DNA of 64,000 nucleotides from Leptospira congkakensis (GCF_004770265.1 NZ_RQGQ01000011.1:62001-126000); one strand, 5' to 3'; counted from the stretch's first letter, positions 9,524 through 19,426 are shown. Translations and numbers: made by a program. The notes: a model not told the origin generated them from the sequence alone.

Positions 9524-9570
9524 GGTAAACGATTTTACCTTGACATCAGAATTTTCACGCATACTGTCAA
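9524..9570. promoter_or_regulatory. Nested inverted repeats between cmk and a divergent sensor kinase
   Basis: GGTAAA (9524-9529) and TTTACC (9534-9539) form an inverted repeat directly followed by TTGACA (9540-9545), which is itself mirrored by TGTCAA (9565-9570) 19 bases further on. Each TTGACA could be a -35 element, one per strand, but I find no good -10 at 16-18 bases from either. It is more likely an operator or a promoter with an unusual -10. Confidence 0.35.
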
Positions 9571-9586
9571 CGACACCCAAGGCGGG

Positions 9587-11125
9587 GTGCTAGTGAAACT
9601 TAGAAATCGCAATCTAGATCCAGAACGCATTGCTGACTTCGAATGTTTCCGAAGTGGGATCCTAGAACTCATCGTAAACAATACAACCCTTCCTGAAATC
9701 TTAAACGAAATTGTCCAAGGGATTGAAACTTTAAATCCCACAATGATCTGCTCTGTTGTTCTCATCGAAAATTCTAAAATCAAAATGGGAGCTGCCCCTT
9801 CTCTTCCCAAAGTTTATAACGATGCCATCGAAGGAGTCAGAATTGGACCAGAAGTTGGCTCTTGTGGTACTGCCGCGTACACTGGTAAACGTGTCATTGT
9901 GGAAGATATCGGAACTAGTCCTTTATGGAAAAATTACAAAGACATAGCTCTCAGTGTGGGTCTCTATTCTTGTTGGTCGGAACCCATCCGAACTCATTCA
10001 AACGAGGTCATTGGAACCTTTGCCATTTATCATAAAGAAATTTCCAGTCCTAATGAATTTGATATCTTTATCATTACGGAAACGGCTGATCTTGCCAGCA
10101 TTGCCATAGAAAAATCAATTGTTTCAGAAAGATTAACCGAAAGCGAAAAAAGGTTTCGTAATTTTTTTGAAAAGAACTCTTCTGTTATGCTTATCATCGA
10201 ACCAAATTCTGGTGATATCATCAGTGCCAACCAAGCTGCAGTTCAATACTATGGTTACCCACATGAAGTTTTAACCAAGATGAAAATTGATGAGATCAAT
10301 ACCTTACCTCCCGAAGAAGTGAAAGCGGAGAGAATGCGGGCCCTCGCAGAAGAAAGAAGTTATTTTTCTTTTCCACACAAACTAGCAAATGGTGTCACCA
10401 AACAAGTAGAAGTTTATTCCACACCGATTGAAACAAATAACCGTCGTTTGCTTTTTTCCATTGTCCATGATGTTACGGAAAGAAAAACTGCAGAAGAAAA
10501 AGTAAAATCCTTACTTTCTGAAAAAGAATTAATTTTAAGAGAAGTCCACCATAGGATCAAAAACAATATGACGATCCTTTACAATCTACTTGATTTACAA
10601 GCAGGATCAGAAAAAAACGTGGTGGTAAAAAATTCTCTTAAAGATGCCACGAGCCGGATCAAAACCATGGCTCTTCTCTATGATAAACTATATTCAGGGA
10701 AAGGTTTTCGTGAATCTGCACTTAACGAATATTTAATTCCTTTATCTGAGCAGGTCATTTCTTTATTTTCCTATCCAGTAAAACTAAATACAGAAATAAC
10801 CAACCAAGAATTATCCGCAGAGCAACTCCAGGCAATTGGGATCATCACAAATGAACTTCTCACCAACAGTTTGAAATATGCAAGAGAAGAAGATAAAGAA
10901 TTAGAAATTACCATCAAAACATGGAAAGAGGATCAAAACTTCCAATTGCTCATTAGCGATAATGGAAAAGGTTTCGACCCTCAAATCACAAAATCAGAGA
11001 ATCTAGGTTTTGGGCTCACCTTAGTGACTATGTTAGTCAAACAAATCCATGGAACTCTTACCTTCCAAGGAAACAAAGGAGCCGAATACCAAATCAAATT
11101 TCCAATCAGTAAACCCCATCTTTAA
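9587..11125 (+). CDS. GAF-PAS sensor histidine kinase, HisKA_2 type
   Basis: 512 residues, no membrane segment, so a cytoplasmic sensor. Residues about 15-165 form a GAF domain (EVGSCGTAAYTGKRVIVEDI is typical). About 185-300 is a PAS domain. EVHHRIKNNM at about 319-328 is the phosphoacceptor motif of the HisKA_2 class (His321 or His322). A GHKL ATPase follows (NELLTNSLKYA, SDNGKGFDP, GFGLTLVTMLVKQ). No response regulator lies next to it. The start is uncertain: GTG at 9587 has AAGG four bases upstream, while GTG at 9593 would be better spaced. Its last 20 bases overlap the convergent metallopeptidase gene. Confidence 0.88.
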   Translation: MLVKLRNRNLDPERIADFECFRSGILELIVNNTTLPEILNEIVQGIETLNPTMICSVVLIENSKIKMGAAPSLPKVYNDAIEGVRIGPEVGSCGTAAYTGKRVIVEDIGTSPLWKNYKDIALSVGLYSCWSEPIRTHSNEVIGTFAIYHKEISSPNEFDIFIITETADLASIAIEKSIVSERLTESEKRFRNFFEKNSSVMLIIEPNSGDIISANQAAVQYYGYPHEVLTKMKIDEINTLPPEEVKAERMRALAEERSYFSFPHKLANGVTKQVEVYSTPIETNNRRLLFSIVHDVTERKTAEEKVKSLLSEKELILREVHHRIKNNMTILYNLLDLQAGSEKNVVVKNSLKDATSRIKTMALLYDKLYSGKGFRESALNEYLIPLSEQVISLFSYPVKLNTEITNQELSAEQLQAIGIITNELLTNSLKYAREEDKELEITIKTWKEDQNFQLLISDNGKGFDPQITKSENLGFGLTLVTMLVKQIHGTLTFQGNKGAEYQIKFPISKPHL

Positions 11126-12704
11126 TCGCTGGAAAAGTATATCTAAATCTTTTTTTAGAACTACCTAGATAAGCAAATTCCATTCGAATGTTTTGGATAT
11201 GACTGGCATCGTTACCACCATCTAAATACAATCGCATTTCCTTCTCCATAGTATTTCGATAAAAATAATTATCTTTGATGTAATTATACATTTGAAGATA
11301 TAAAACTTGGTTTTCTTTTGATAGTTTAGGGTTTGGTTTGTTCGCGCTGATGCTCGCAAATTTTAATTTTCCATTCAAAAAATGTAAATTTGAAGAAAAT
11401 AAATAATTCATGGGACTTGTTTGTTCCATTTGAATCACAAGCGGAAGTTTGACTTGATTACAATTCCAATAGAATCGAAGTGTAGGTTCTCTTTCGTTTA
11501 CTTCTTTCCAATAAAACTCTAATTCGTTCTTTGTATTACAAAACTCATTTGACTTTTCATCTGAATTGGGAACACGAATCGAAGTTTTTGGGAATACCGA
11601 AAATACCGACTGATTTTGGCTTACCTTAGAATAAACTCCATGGGGAACCCAAACTTTGTTTTCCAATTCCAAAACCATTCCTTTCGCCCGTTCTTCTCCA
11701 CTTCTTTTTTTTAATTCTGTAAAAAGAGATGAGGAAAGTGTTTCAATGAACTCAGGAAAAAATCTATCCCCTGCATTTGTTTTTGTAATCGCTTGAAAGA
11801 TGGTAACATCGGCGAGTTCACTTCCGACAAGTTCTCGATACTGCCAAAGTAAAGAAGGAATAAAGGCAAAATCTTTTTTAAAATCGGATTCAATGGTTGC
11901 ATCATAAAATCCAATCTCTTTATCCAGACGAAAGGAAGAAACTAAAAGTTGGCGTTTGACCGCTTCGCATGTTTTGTGAGTGTACAATTCCGGATGATTT
12001 AACAAAGACGCAGCATAATAATCGGAAACTCCTTCTGCCAAGGAACGACCAATCGCGTTGTTGCCGAGATATTTCCCTGTGATTAGATGAGTGTATTCAT
12101 GATAAATAGAATCGGGACAAGTTGCCGTATCGATGATCCTTTCAAAAGCAAATGTGCTGAGGACTGGGAAATCCCATTTAGGAGCAAACCACATCTCGCT
12201 ATTCCAATTTCCATTGGATTCTGCCGGAGGGATGGTAAGGGCTGTATTCTTTAAAGAAACTTTGGTATCAAAATAATCTGTCGGCGAATACGCGTATGGT
12301 GCATCCACTCTCACAATTACTTTTGGTTGGAAGTTTGTAATTTTCTCTTTTGATCCCGACAAAAGGGAAATGGTTTTGAATTTAGATTCGATTTTACGAA
12401 GTTGGAATCCTAAAGTTAGTAATTTTAAATTTCCTTCTACTTGTTCTAAAGGGATTGGTTCAAGATCCAATTTTGAATGAATGGCAAAATTTTCTAATAC
12501 ATAATGTGTTTGTGATTTGAGACCAAGTTCTTCTAAGGTTACTTTCTTATGTATAAACTGTCGACGGTCCCCATCCCAGTCCAAAACTTGATTTTCTTTT
12601 TTTACTTCAGCAGTTAGGTTCACACCAAAGAGGAATGTAAAAATAGAAATCCAAAAGTAGATTCTTTTTTTTCTATTAGTTCCTTGAAACTCTATACTCT
12701 TCAT
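11106..12704 (-). CDS. Secreted gluzincin-like metallopeptidase, family unassigned
   Basis: 532 residues. A basic start and hydrophobic segment (about 12-32, IYFWISIFTFLFGVNLTA) look like a signal peptide. The motif HEYTH at residues 202-206 is an HExxH zinc site with catalytic Glu203, and Glu224 in LAEGVSDYYAA follows 18 residues after the second His, as the third zinc ligand of gluzincins (M4/M36-like EGxSD motif). The rest is beta-rich and unfamiliar. I infer an exported or periplasmic protease; substrate unknown. It is separated from the upstream small-protein gene by a terminator and overlaps the convergent kinase by 20 bases. Confidence 0.65.
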   Translation of the reverse strand: MKSIEFQGTNRKKRIYFWISIFTFLFGVNLTAEVKKENQVLDWDGDRRQFIHKKVTLEELGLKSQTHYVLENFAIHSKLDLEPIPLEQVEGNLKLLTLGFQLRKIESKFKTISLLSGSKEKITNFQPKVIVRVDAPYAYSPTDYFDTKVSLKNTALTIPPAESNGNWNSEMWFAPKWDFPVLSTFAFERIIDTATCPDSIYHEYTHLITGKYLGNNAIGRSLAEGVSDYYAASLLNHPELYTHKTCEAVKRQLLVSSFRLDKEIGFYDATIESDFKKDFAFIPSLLWQYRELVGSELADVTIFQAITKTNAGDRFFPEFIETLSSSLFTELKKRSGEERAKGMVLELENKVWVPHGVYSKVSQNQSVFSVFPKTSIRVPNSDEKSNEFCNTKNELEFYWKEVNEREPTLRFYWNCNQVKLPLVIQMEQTSPMNYLFSSNLHFLNGKLKFASISANKPNPKLSKENQVLYLQMYNYIKDNYFYRNTMEKEMRLYLDGGNDASHIQNIRMEFAYLGSSKKRFRYTFPAIKDGVY

Positions 12705-12732
12705 TTTTTACTCGATTGTTTTTTGTGTTAAA

Positions 12733-12783
12733 AAAGAGATCTTGTTTCTACTAACCATTCAGAATGGATAGAAACAAGATTCT
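12733..12783 (-). terminator. Terminator after the 141-residue protein gene
   Basis: ATCTTGTTTCTA (12739-12750) pairs perfectly with TAGAAACAAGAT (12769-12780), with an inner CCATTC/GAATGG helix in the loop. On the minus strand the stem is followed by CTCTTTTTT. On the plus strand a weaker T run occurs at 12788-12793, so it may act both ways. Confidence 0.85.
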
Positions 12784-12813
12784 TAAGTTTTTATTTACAA
12801 AGACCAGAACGGA

Positions 12814-13239
12814 TTAGAATCCAAGTCCTACGGAATCATACATCCCGCCAGAAACAACGTTTCCAAATCCACCAGTGTGAATGAGTAATCCAACTACTGC
12901 AACCACTGTCACAGATGCCAAAACGTTTTCAAAAACTTTGAAGTTTGCTCCGTGTAAGTAGTTTCCTGTAGATTTTTTTAATTGGATAGAAGAAACAATA
13001 CTCTCCAAATCTTGATCAAGAGTTCCTGCGAATTCAGCATTTTTGATTTCTCTACTGATTCTTACGAATTCTTGTGGAGTGATATGAGCTTTTAAATACT
13101 CATGTGCTTCATGGTTAGTCATTCCATTGTTTACTAAAACTCGCGCAGCTTCTTTTACACTCATTTGGCTTGCAGGTGCTGCAAATGTAGCTTGGCTTAA
13201 AAACGCAATCGCTAGAACTAAACTGATTTTCTTTTTCAT
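12814..13239 (-). CDS. Small exported protein of unknown function
   Basis: 141 residues with a clear signal peptide (MKKKISLVLAIAFLSQATFA, cleavage before APAS) and one hydrophobic segment at about 109-123 (SVTVVAVVGLLIHTG), followed by a Gly-rich tail. The middle (about 27-75) is a charged helical region. A good ribosome binding site (AAAGGATAA) precedes the ATG, and a strong terminator follows the gene, so it is a single-gene transcript. I recognise no family. It could be an inner-membrane-anchored periplasmic peptide. Confidence 0.75.
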   Translation of the reverse strand: MKKKISLVLAIAFLSQATFAAPASQMSVKEAARVLVNNGMTNHEAHEYLKAHITPQEFVRISREIKNAEFAGTLDQDLESIVSSIQLKKSTGNYLHGANFKVFENVLASVTVVAVVGLLIHTGGFGNVVSGGMYDSVGLGF

Positions 13240-13359
13240 GGGATTATCCTTTGAATCAAATTTGTTTTTTGTGGGATTTGTTTTTCCCTCTCAAACTTGA
13301 ATCCATCCTACTACGAAAAAGAATCCGAATCGTCTGGATCGATCGAATTGGATTGAAAA

Positions 13360-14496
13360 CTACGACCGATTGGATCGAACTGGATGTTTTTTCAAAATTT
13401 TTTCTCTATATTCTCTCGGAGTGGTTCCTGTTTCCTTTTTGAAGGCTTCATTAAAGGTAGATTTGGATCCAAAACCGACATCATAAGCAATGGCAAGAAG
13501 AGACCTTTCCGGTTCTTTTTCGATTTTTTCCTTAGCCTCATTCACTCGGTAAAGATTTGTGTATTGATAAAAACTTTGTTTGATTTCTGTATTTAAAAAT
13601 TCAGAGAGTTGGTGAGAACTAAGATCCATTCTTTCCGCTAATTCACGAAGGCTTAGTTTTTCTTCACGATAAATCTTTTCTTTTTCAAACAAACTCGCGA
13701 GTTTGTTCCTGACTTCTTTGTGATCTAGTTTGGAAATTTGTGAGATCTTTGCCTTTTTTTCATCTTCTACAATTTTTCGAACTTCCAAAAAGAAATCGGG
13801 AAAACTCTGTCGGATCACATATAAAAAACATAAAAAAAATCCAATGGCAATTCCTGATAATTGGTGAGCGGTTTGGCCTCCAGTGACCAAAGTTTTCAAT
13901 CCATTCAACGACAATGCCAAACAAAACCCAACAATGATAATCCCAATCTTAAGTGTATAATTCTTACGAAAGGTACTCCAACGGATCTGTTTGGATATCC
14001 TTCTAAAAATACGGAGCATACACCAAATATAAATCAAAATGGTGGGCAAAACCAAAAACAAAGGCCGATCCAAGAAGGGGTTTTGGCCGTTATTTTCACT
14101 TTCTAAATAATAAGTTTTGTTCCAAAAATTCCAAATCATAATCAAAACAAATAAGGAAACCAAAGGAACAATTCGGTAAGATAATCTACGGAAAGAACGG
14201 TATTTCCCTTCTAAAACAGTGAGAAAGTATTCATCTAGTAACACCCCGAGACAGGCAACAATCGGCAAATCAGTTAGGTACAATGGATAGAACCACTTCA
14301 TTTTCCCCGAAGAAATTAGATAAAAATTTAATAAATGATAACCGGCTCCTAAAAAGATAATCCCGAGTAAAATTTGTTTTCTATTTTTATGGTAACTGAA
14401 AAATTCTCCGATTGCGTAAAGTAAAGCGAGTAATGTAGAAAACAAAAGAAAGAAGTTTAAGGATTCATTGTGAGTTTGGAGAAAAGAAGACATCAT
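13360..14496 (-). CDS. Seven-TM membrane-bound AraC-type transcriptional regulator
   Basis: 378 residues. The N-terminal two thirds (about 12-240) carry seven hydrophobic segments. The C-terminal about 100 residues are a double helix-turn-helix of the AraC/XylS type: LRELAERMDLSSHQLSEFLN and LLAIAYDVGFGSKSTFNEAF, with the family ending ETGTTPREYREK. Membrane-embedded AraC regulators of this kind are common in Leptospira. A Lys/Glu-rich linker joins the two parts. It is divergent from the ATPase-domain gene at 14753 across a 256-base region that holds two palindromes, candidates for its operator. Confidence 0.85.
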   Translation of the reverse strand: MMSSFLQTHNESLNFFLLFSTLLALLYAIGEFFSYHKNRKQILLGIIFLGAGYHLLNFYLISSGKMKWFYPLYLTDLPIVACLGVLLDEYFLTVLEGKYRSFRRLSYRIVPLVSLFVLIMIWNFWNKTYYLESENNGQNPFLDRPLFLVLPTILIYIWCMLRIFRRISKQIRWSTFRKNYTLKIGIIIVGFCLALSLNGLKTLVTGGQTAHQLSGIAIGFFLCFLYVIRQSFPDFFLEVRKIVEDEKKAKISQISKLDHKEVRNKLASLFEKEKIYREEKLSLRELAERMDLSSHQLSEFLNTEIKQSFYQYTNLYRVNEAKEKIEKEPERSLLAIAYDVGFGSKSTFNEAFKKETGTTPREYREKILKKHPVRSNRS

Positions 14497-14639
14497 AATA
14501 CCAGCTGGTTTGGAGATTCAATTTAAATTAGCACTGTTTAGACTAATAGTGATTTCAATCCAAGAAATGTTACCATTCATTTTCCGTACAAATCGAATAT
14601 TTATTTCCAAATGATTTAACATAAATTTGAAATTTTCTG

Positions 14640-14666
14640 GGACACAATTTGTCCGGTTCGATCGAA
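14640..14666. promoter_or_regulatory. Two adjacent palindromes in the divergent intergenic region
   Basis: GGACA/TGTCC arms at 14640-14644 and 14650-14654, and directly after it the perfect 10-bp palindrome TTCGATCGAA at 14657-14666. They lie about 87 bases before the ATG at 14753 and 143 bases from the AraC-type regulator start. They are plausible operator half-sites for that regulator. The rest of the 14497-14752 gap is AT-rich without other visible structure. Confidence 0.35.
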
Positions 14667-14752
14667 ACGGATTATTTTAAAAGTAAGGACCGATCCACTC
14701 AGACGACCAAGTTTCCCTTTTAGGGTATCCTTAAATCATAAAGAGGTGCCCA

Positions 14753-15385
14753 ATGTCCTTTGCCAGTTTTTCCAATCAGAGATCCACAATCACAGAAAAA
14801 ACAAACGAACCAATACTTTCAGAAGAAAATAGAAACCACAAGCTAACTATAGTTAGCGAAGACAAATCCCTTCTCGAAGGAAATAGTTTTTATCATAGCC
14901 ATCTATCCATTTCTCTATCTGCGATAGATATGACTTTTTATTGGAAACGTTGCGATGTATTATCCAATTTTATCTCTCAGTTTTATTTCCATTCTTATGA
15001 ATCCAAAAGATTAGATAACAATGCTATTTCCACAATCATCAACGAACTTGTAGAAAATGCGGCAAAGTATTCGGACAAAGAAAACAGTAAAATTTTTGTA
15101 GAGATAAAAGACTTAGGAACTCATTTGCGTGTAGAAGTCAAAAATAGAGTGACCCCTTGGACAAAAACAATTTTTGAAAATAAAATCCAAACCATCCAAT
15201 CAGGAAATATAGACCAATTGTATTTTGAAGCCTTAGAAACAAGAAATCATGGAACGGGAACTACTGGGATTGGCCTTCTGATGTTACTAAAAGACTATCA
15301 ATTAAATCTTGCTTATGAGTTTACCAAAGTTGATGAATTTAGTTTTGAAGTGACGATAAGAGTCCATATCCCAACAATCACTTGA
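14753..15385 (+). CDS. GHKL-ATPase-fold regulator (slr1658-like)
   Basis: 210 residues, soluble. The only recognisable domain is a histidine-kinase-type ATPase fold (about 80-205): IINELVENAAKYSD is an N box and GTGTTGIGLLML a G-box-like motif. There is no phosphoacceptor His. Such small ATPase-only proteins, called slr1658-type regulators, resemble anti-sigma factor kinases in SpoIIE/anti-anti-sigma pathways. The sequence shows the fold but not the partner. AGAGGTG lies six bases before the ATG. It is divergent from the 7TM-AraC gene and convergent with aroA. Confidence 0.65.
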   Translation: MSFASFSNQRSTITEKTNEPILSEENRNHKLTIVSEDKSLLEGNSFYHSHLSISLSAIDMTFYWKRCDVLSNFISQFYFHSYESKRLDNNAISTIINELVENAAKYSDKENSKIFVEIKDLGTHLRVEVKNRVTPWTKTIFENKIQTIQSGNIDQLYFEALETRNHGTGTTGIGLLMLLKDYQLNLAYEFTKVDEFSFEVTIRVHIPTIT

Positions 15386-15471
15386 ACCCAAAACCTTAAC
15401 GAACGAGATCTTAAATTAAGTTTTTAAAAAACTTTGAATTAGGCATTGGTTGATACCTGATTCAAAAAAAT

Positions 15472-16758
15472 TTAAAATGATTTTAAGATCTCAAAAAATC
15501 CTGGAAAACTTGTGTCCACCCAACTTGTGTCATCAAACGTAAGTTCCACGCCTGACAATTTAGAAAGGATGGCAAAACTCATTGCAATTCTATGGTCCAT
15601 AAAAGTTTCAATCGCAGTGGGTTTGATATCTTTTACTTCTCCAAATTCGTATCCATCTTTGGATTCGTTTACAGAGACCCCAAGTCTTTCTAAATTGGAA
15701 ACCATAGACAAAATACGATCTGATTCTTTGGCTCTAAGTTCTTCTGCGTGAGAGATTTGGAATCCCCCTTCCGAAAATAATCCAGCAATGGTAAGAATCG
15801 GAATTTCATCGATGATGGAAGGAATCAAATCTTCTGTAATCACAGACCTTTTTAACTTCGAAGGATAAACTAGCAAATCTCCAATCTCTTCGCCGCATTC
15901 TTGTCGTTTGGCGGTCACTTCAATCCGACCACCCATATTTCTCAGAACAGTGATGATACCCACTCTAGATGGATTGAGACCAATATTACGAATGAGAAGA
16001 GGTTCTGCCCCACCGGCACAAAGGCCAAAAACAATATAGAAGGCTGCACTGGAAATATCACCGGGAATCACAAACTTAGCGCCTTCAAAATGATATGGTG
16101 GTTTTACAGAAAAATGCACCGGTGAATGATGCTCGATATTCCCGCCTAAAAACCGAATCATATTTTCTGTATGGTCGCGGGACAGTTCGGACTCTCTATA
16201 CTCAATCGAAATCTCCGAAGCAAGGGCAGCAAGCACGAGTGCACTTTTGATTTGTGCCGAAGCAATAGGACTAGTATAAGAATAATTTTTAAGTTGTTTT
16301 CCACTGACAAGAAGAGGAGCCCGATCATTTCCTTCCACGGAAACAATCTCCGCACCCATTTCCCTTAGTGGATTCATGATCCTTGCCATCGGTCGTTTGC
16401 AAAGGGAGGCATCTCCCGTAAGAGTGGCTGTGACCCCGGGAAGCCCAGCAAGTAATCCTGCAGAAAGCCTGATTCCCGTCCCTGCATTTCCAAAATCCAG
16501 AACGGAGGCTTGCGATTTTAAGTTGTTTTTCCCAGGACTTAAGACGGAATAACTTCCCTTTCCGATGGATTCGACTGAAAGCCCTAAACTTACAAAACAA
16601 TTTAACGTATGAAGAGGATCTTCCCCTTCTAAAAAACCATGAATTTCGGATTTTCCTTGGGAGAGTGCACTAAAGAGTACCGACCGATGCGAGATGGACT
16701 TATCTCCTGGGACATAAATTTCTTTTTTGGCACTTAATTTGGTTTGGGGCTTCAACAT
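15472..16758 (-). CDS. aroA: 3-phosphoshikimate 1-carboxyvinyltransferase (EPSP synthase)
   Basis: 428 residues from the ATG at 16758, the usual length. It joins shikimate 3-phosphate and phosphoenolpyruvate on the way to chorismate. GDKSISHR at residues 18-25, the PEP-binding NAGTGIRL segment, and the late SRDHTE and KESDRI motifs are all present. The open frame extends 78 codons further upstream (to 16992), but that extension crosses the divergent gene at 16847 and looks nothing like AroA. A weak hairpin (GAATCAGG/CCTAATTC on the minus strand, then a T run) at about 15425-15465 may be its terminator. Confidence 0.94.
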   Translation of the reverse strand: MLKPQTKLSAKKEIYVPGDKSISHRSVLFSALSQGKSEIHGFLEGEDPLHTLNCFVSLGLSVESIGKGSYSVLSPGKNNLKSQASVLDFGNAGTGIRLSAGLLAGLPGVTATLTGDASLCKRPMARIMNPLREMGAEIVSVEGNDRAPLLVSGKQLKNYSYTSPIASAQIKSALVLAALASEISIEYRESELSRDHTENMIRFLGGNIEHHSPVHFSVKPPYHFEGAKFVIPGDISSAAFYIVFGLCAGGAEPLLIRNIGLNPSRVGIITVLRNMGGRIEVTAKRQECGEEIGDLLVYPSKLKRSVITEDLIPSIIDEIPILTIAGLFSEGGFQISHAEELRAKESDRILSMVSNLERLGVSVNESKDGYEFGEVKDIKPTAIETFMDHRIAMSFAILSKLSGVELTFDDTSWVDTSFPGFFEILKSF

Positions 16759-16846
16759 GTTGTATTTTTCTAAAAAGTATTTTGCAATTTGGTGCTTCTT
16801 TATTAGGTTTTGACGGAAACCAAAGTTTCGCAAAACGAACAACCAA

Positions 16847-19384
16847 ATGCCTCTAGATACCAGTAAAAATAACCAAAAGATCCCAGTCAATCCAGGTGAA
16901 GTCCTTTTCATCGGAGGCAAAGCCTCGACTTCCATGAACATCCTACACGAAGGATCGGTTCGAGTGGAAACCACTTTGGGAGACACAAGCATTGTTCTCT
17001 ATAGTTTAGAAGGAGCAAACCTCACACCGGGTATCTTTGCTCTCCTTGAAGGGACTCCTTATCCTTATACCATTCGCGCCAAAACATCCTGTGTCATTTC
17101 AACCTATGTGATGAACCAACCCAATGCCAAAAAAACTCTCACTTCAAAAGTTTCCGTGGGTGTGATGGCAGTAAGAACTCTACTCAAAGAAATCGGAGAA
17201 CTCTACAAACGAGTGCTTTCGATCAAAGGTCTCTCTGCAAAGTTTGAACAGACTATGGACAACTTGGGTGCTGTGTATTATATTTTAAACCCTTCCATCT
17301 TTTCAGATGTAAGTCCAGGAGCCCTCATCACTCGTGATGAAAATATCATTGATCCTGTAATGAGACTCATCCGAAACAATCTTGCTGGGTTCCAAGAACA
17401 CGGGGGAATTTTACCAGACAAACCTAGTGTTACTTTTTTAGAAGAAGACCATGGTGAGTTTTTTGAAAGGAACTATAGCGAGGCTGTAGAATGGAACGAT
17501 GCTGAATTTCATTTCATTCGTAAAATCCTTTCCGTGAATCCAAAAATTTCACAAGCCTTGTTTGAAGCCGACCCAAGTTTGTTACAAAGTGCTGCTGAAA
17601 GTTATGTAAAAACCTATCGAGAGTTATTCGAAATTTTAAACAAAGAAACATATGATCTTTCAGAAATGTTGAACTCTATGTTTGCTGGAGAAAACTCTCT
17701 CATTGAAAAATTTAATTTAACTTTAGATCTATTCAACACTGGGTATTCCACAATTCCTTCTACTGTGTTGTTACCTGTGACAGAATGGGCGCTCAAAAAA
17801 TCAAAATCCTTACTCGAAGAATACAAACAAATTTTTGGTTCACCTTTTGCTTCTGTAGGAAACAGTTTAGACAAATTAGAAACTAAACAAGCTGAATTAA
17901 CTGGTAAATACAGCCACGAACTATCCGCACAAAAAAACAAAGAAGAACTTTCGGCGCAAGGGAATGGAACCATTCATGCAGGAATTGACACAAAAGCTCT
18001 CAAAGTAGAACTTCTAAACTCTGCAAGCCAAATCCTAAACTATTCACAAGTAGATCCAGATTCTGTAAAAGAGTTCTCCACCTTGATGGTAAAACTCAAA
18101 TCCTTTAAAAACCCATTGGACCCCGAACCAGACAATCGTAAAATTAGAAGGACAATTGCAAAAACCTATTGGGAAGTTTATAAAAAATCTTTTACAAAAT
18201 GGTTACAAGCGGGCAAACAAGCACCCAAAGCCGTTGAACTTATGTTACGTTATGGTTACTTCGATGAAACCCTATTGGATGAGGGACATATCGTTGAACT
18301 GGTTAGCAGATTACACCAAGGTGGCGGTAATCCAAGCGCACCAATCCATTACGGAACCGATTGGTTAGAAAGAATTTATTCACGTGAAGCCCCAACTTCT
18401 GTAGATGAATTAGGACAAACGTTTTTCGAAAAATTAAAAATGGATCTAAAAGATTCAGGAATCAAATCGGAAAAGGACATCCCACCTGATTATGATACAG
18501 GAGAAGCAAGACTTGGTTCTGAAATTTCATCCATGTATGAACCAAACGTTCGTTTGACTTCTGGTAACATTGCCAGCCACTTCCCTATTTTAACAAAATA
18601 CCATATCACAATTCCTTTAGAGAAATGTTTTGTTTCCAAAGAAGATGTAGAAAAAGCTCTCCAATATATTTTAGGAGTAGATTACACTGCCTTCAATAGA
18701 GAAGTCATCTATCGCAACGAAGAGCTTGGGATCAAAAGCGAATTTGTTCAAAGATCCATCATTCCAGACTTTATCTTAGTTCCTTCCATTGGACCAAAAA
18801 TCATGATGTGGCAGGATCTTTCTATTTTCCGTGGAGCGGGTTCTAAGGAATCGAGAGGCCGTATTTGTATCCCTCACTTCGTAACAGGGGACTTAAAAAC
18901 CTTTATGTTAGAAGCCATTGCTGCTTTCCGTTGGGAACTTTGTAAAAATATACTTGGTCCAGACTGGAACAACGTAGGAATTCCATCTGTCACGGCAGAT
19001 TACACGGATTATGTGCAGTTCTACAAAAAGAGTAAAGACCTTTCCCCAGAACTCAAAGAAAAAATCTCTTCCGAATTCAAACGTTTCCGTACTGACCGAG
19101 ATAAATTTGCTTATGATTATTCTATGTGGATTCGGTATGAAGCAGAAGGTGTTCAGAGGGTCAACCGAGTGGTTCGTTCGATCTTCTACCGCCACATTCC
19201 TTTCCATAAAAACATCCGAGAAAAAGTCAGCGCCCAACCAGCTTATGCTGACTTACACAACCGGTTCAAAAACGTTCGCACACGCCAACACAAGGAATTT
19301 GAAAACAAATACAAAAAGTATATGGATGCCAACGGGAATCTACCCAAAGAACTCTATGAAAATTTAACTTTTTACGAAGTTTAA
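16847..19384 (+). CDS. Large protein with an N-terminal degenerate cyclic-nucleotide-binding domain
   Basis: 845 residues, no signal peptide, no clear membrane segment. Residues about 12-120 look like a cNMP-binding beta roll ([28 protein letters not shown]), but the canonical phosphate-binding cassette with Arg is not evident, so nucleotide binding may be lost. The remaining 700 residues are unfamiliar, largely helical and rich in Lys, Glu and aromatic residues, with a conserved-looking segment around 640-720 ([29 protein letters not shown]). I cannot assign a function. It is divergent from aroA with an 88-base gap, so it has its own promoter. Confidence 0.7.
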   Translation: MPLDTSKNNQKIPVNPGEVLFIGGKASTSMNILHEGSVRVETTLGDTSIVLYSLEGANLTPGIFALLEGTPYPYTIRAKTSCVISTYVMNQPNAKKTLTSKVSVGVMAVRTLLKEIGELYKRVLSIKGLSAKFEQTMDNLGAVYYILNPSIFSDVSPGALITRDENIIDPVMRLIRNNLAGFQEHGGILPDKPSVTFLEEDHGEFFERNYSEAVEWNDAEFHFIRKILSVNPKISQALFEADPSLLQSAAESYVKTYRELFEILNKETYDLSEMLNSMFAGENSLIEKFNLTLDLFNTGYSTIPSTVLLPVTEWALKKSKSLLEEYKQIFGSPFASVGNSLDKLETKQAELTGKYSHELSAQKNKEELSAQGNGTIHAGIDTKALKVELLNSASQILNYSQVDPDSVKEFSTLMVKLKSFKNPLDPEPDNRKIRRTIAKTYWEVYKKSFTKWLQAGKQAPKAVELMLRYGYFDETLLDEGHIVELVSRLHQGGGNPSAPIHYGTDWLERIYSREAPTSVDELGQTFFEKLKMDLKDSGIKSEKDIPPDYDTGEARLGSEISSMYEPNVRLTSGNIASHFPILTKYHITIPLEKCFVSKEDVEKALQYILGVDYTAFNREVIYRNEELGIKSEFVQRSIIPDFILVPSIGPKIMMWQDLSIFRGAGSKESRGRICIPHFVTGDLKTFMLEAIAAFRWELCKNILGPDWNNVGIPSVTADYTDYVQFYKKSKDLSPELKEKISSEFKRFRTDRDKFAYDYSMWIRYEAEGVQRVNRVVRSIFYRHIPFHKNIREKVSAQPAYADLHNRFKNVRTRQHKEFENKYKKYMDANGNLPKELYENLTFYEV

Positions 19385-19397
19385 TCCTTGCCAACTT

Positions 19398-19426
19398 CCA
19401 TAGATGCAACACGATTGCATCTATGG
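19398..19426 (+). promoter_or_regulatory. Hairpin enclosing the start codon of the flavoprotein gene
   Basis: CCATAGATGCA (19398-19408) and TGCATCTATGG (19416-19426) form a perfect 11-bp stem with a 7-base loop. The ATG at 19423-19425 lies inside the 3' arm, and no Shine-Dalgarno sequence is visible. It begins 13 bases after the stop of the upstream gene and lacks a T run, so it is not a standard terminator. Confidence 0.55.

Noticed and set aside
13240..13359. Imperfect repeats of GGATCGA/GATTGGA between the small exported protein and AraC genes.
   Set aside because: Short and irregular. They do not form a convincing operator or tandem repeat.
15386..15471. A clean bidirectional terminator between the ATPase-domain gene and aroA.
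   Set aside because: The candidates (AAGTTTTT/AAAAACTT and GAATTAGG/CCTGATTC) are AT-rich or weak, so I mention them only as possible.
16759..16992. Longer aroA start giving a 506-residue protein.
   Set aside because: The extra 78 codons cross the divergent gene at 16847 and do not resemble EPSP synthase; the ATG at 16758 gives the standard N terminus and length.
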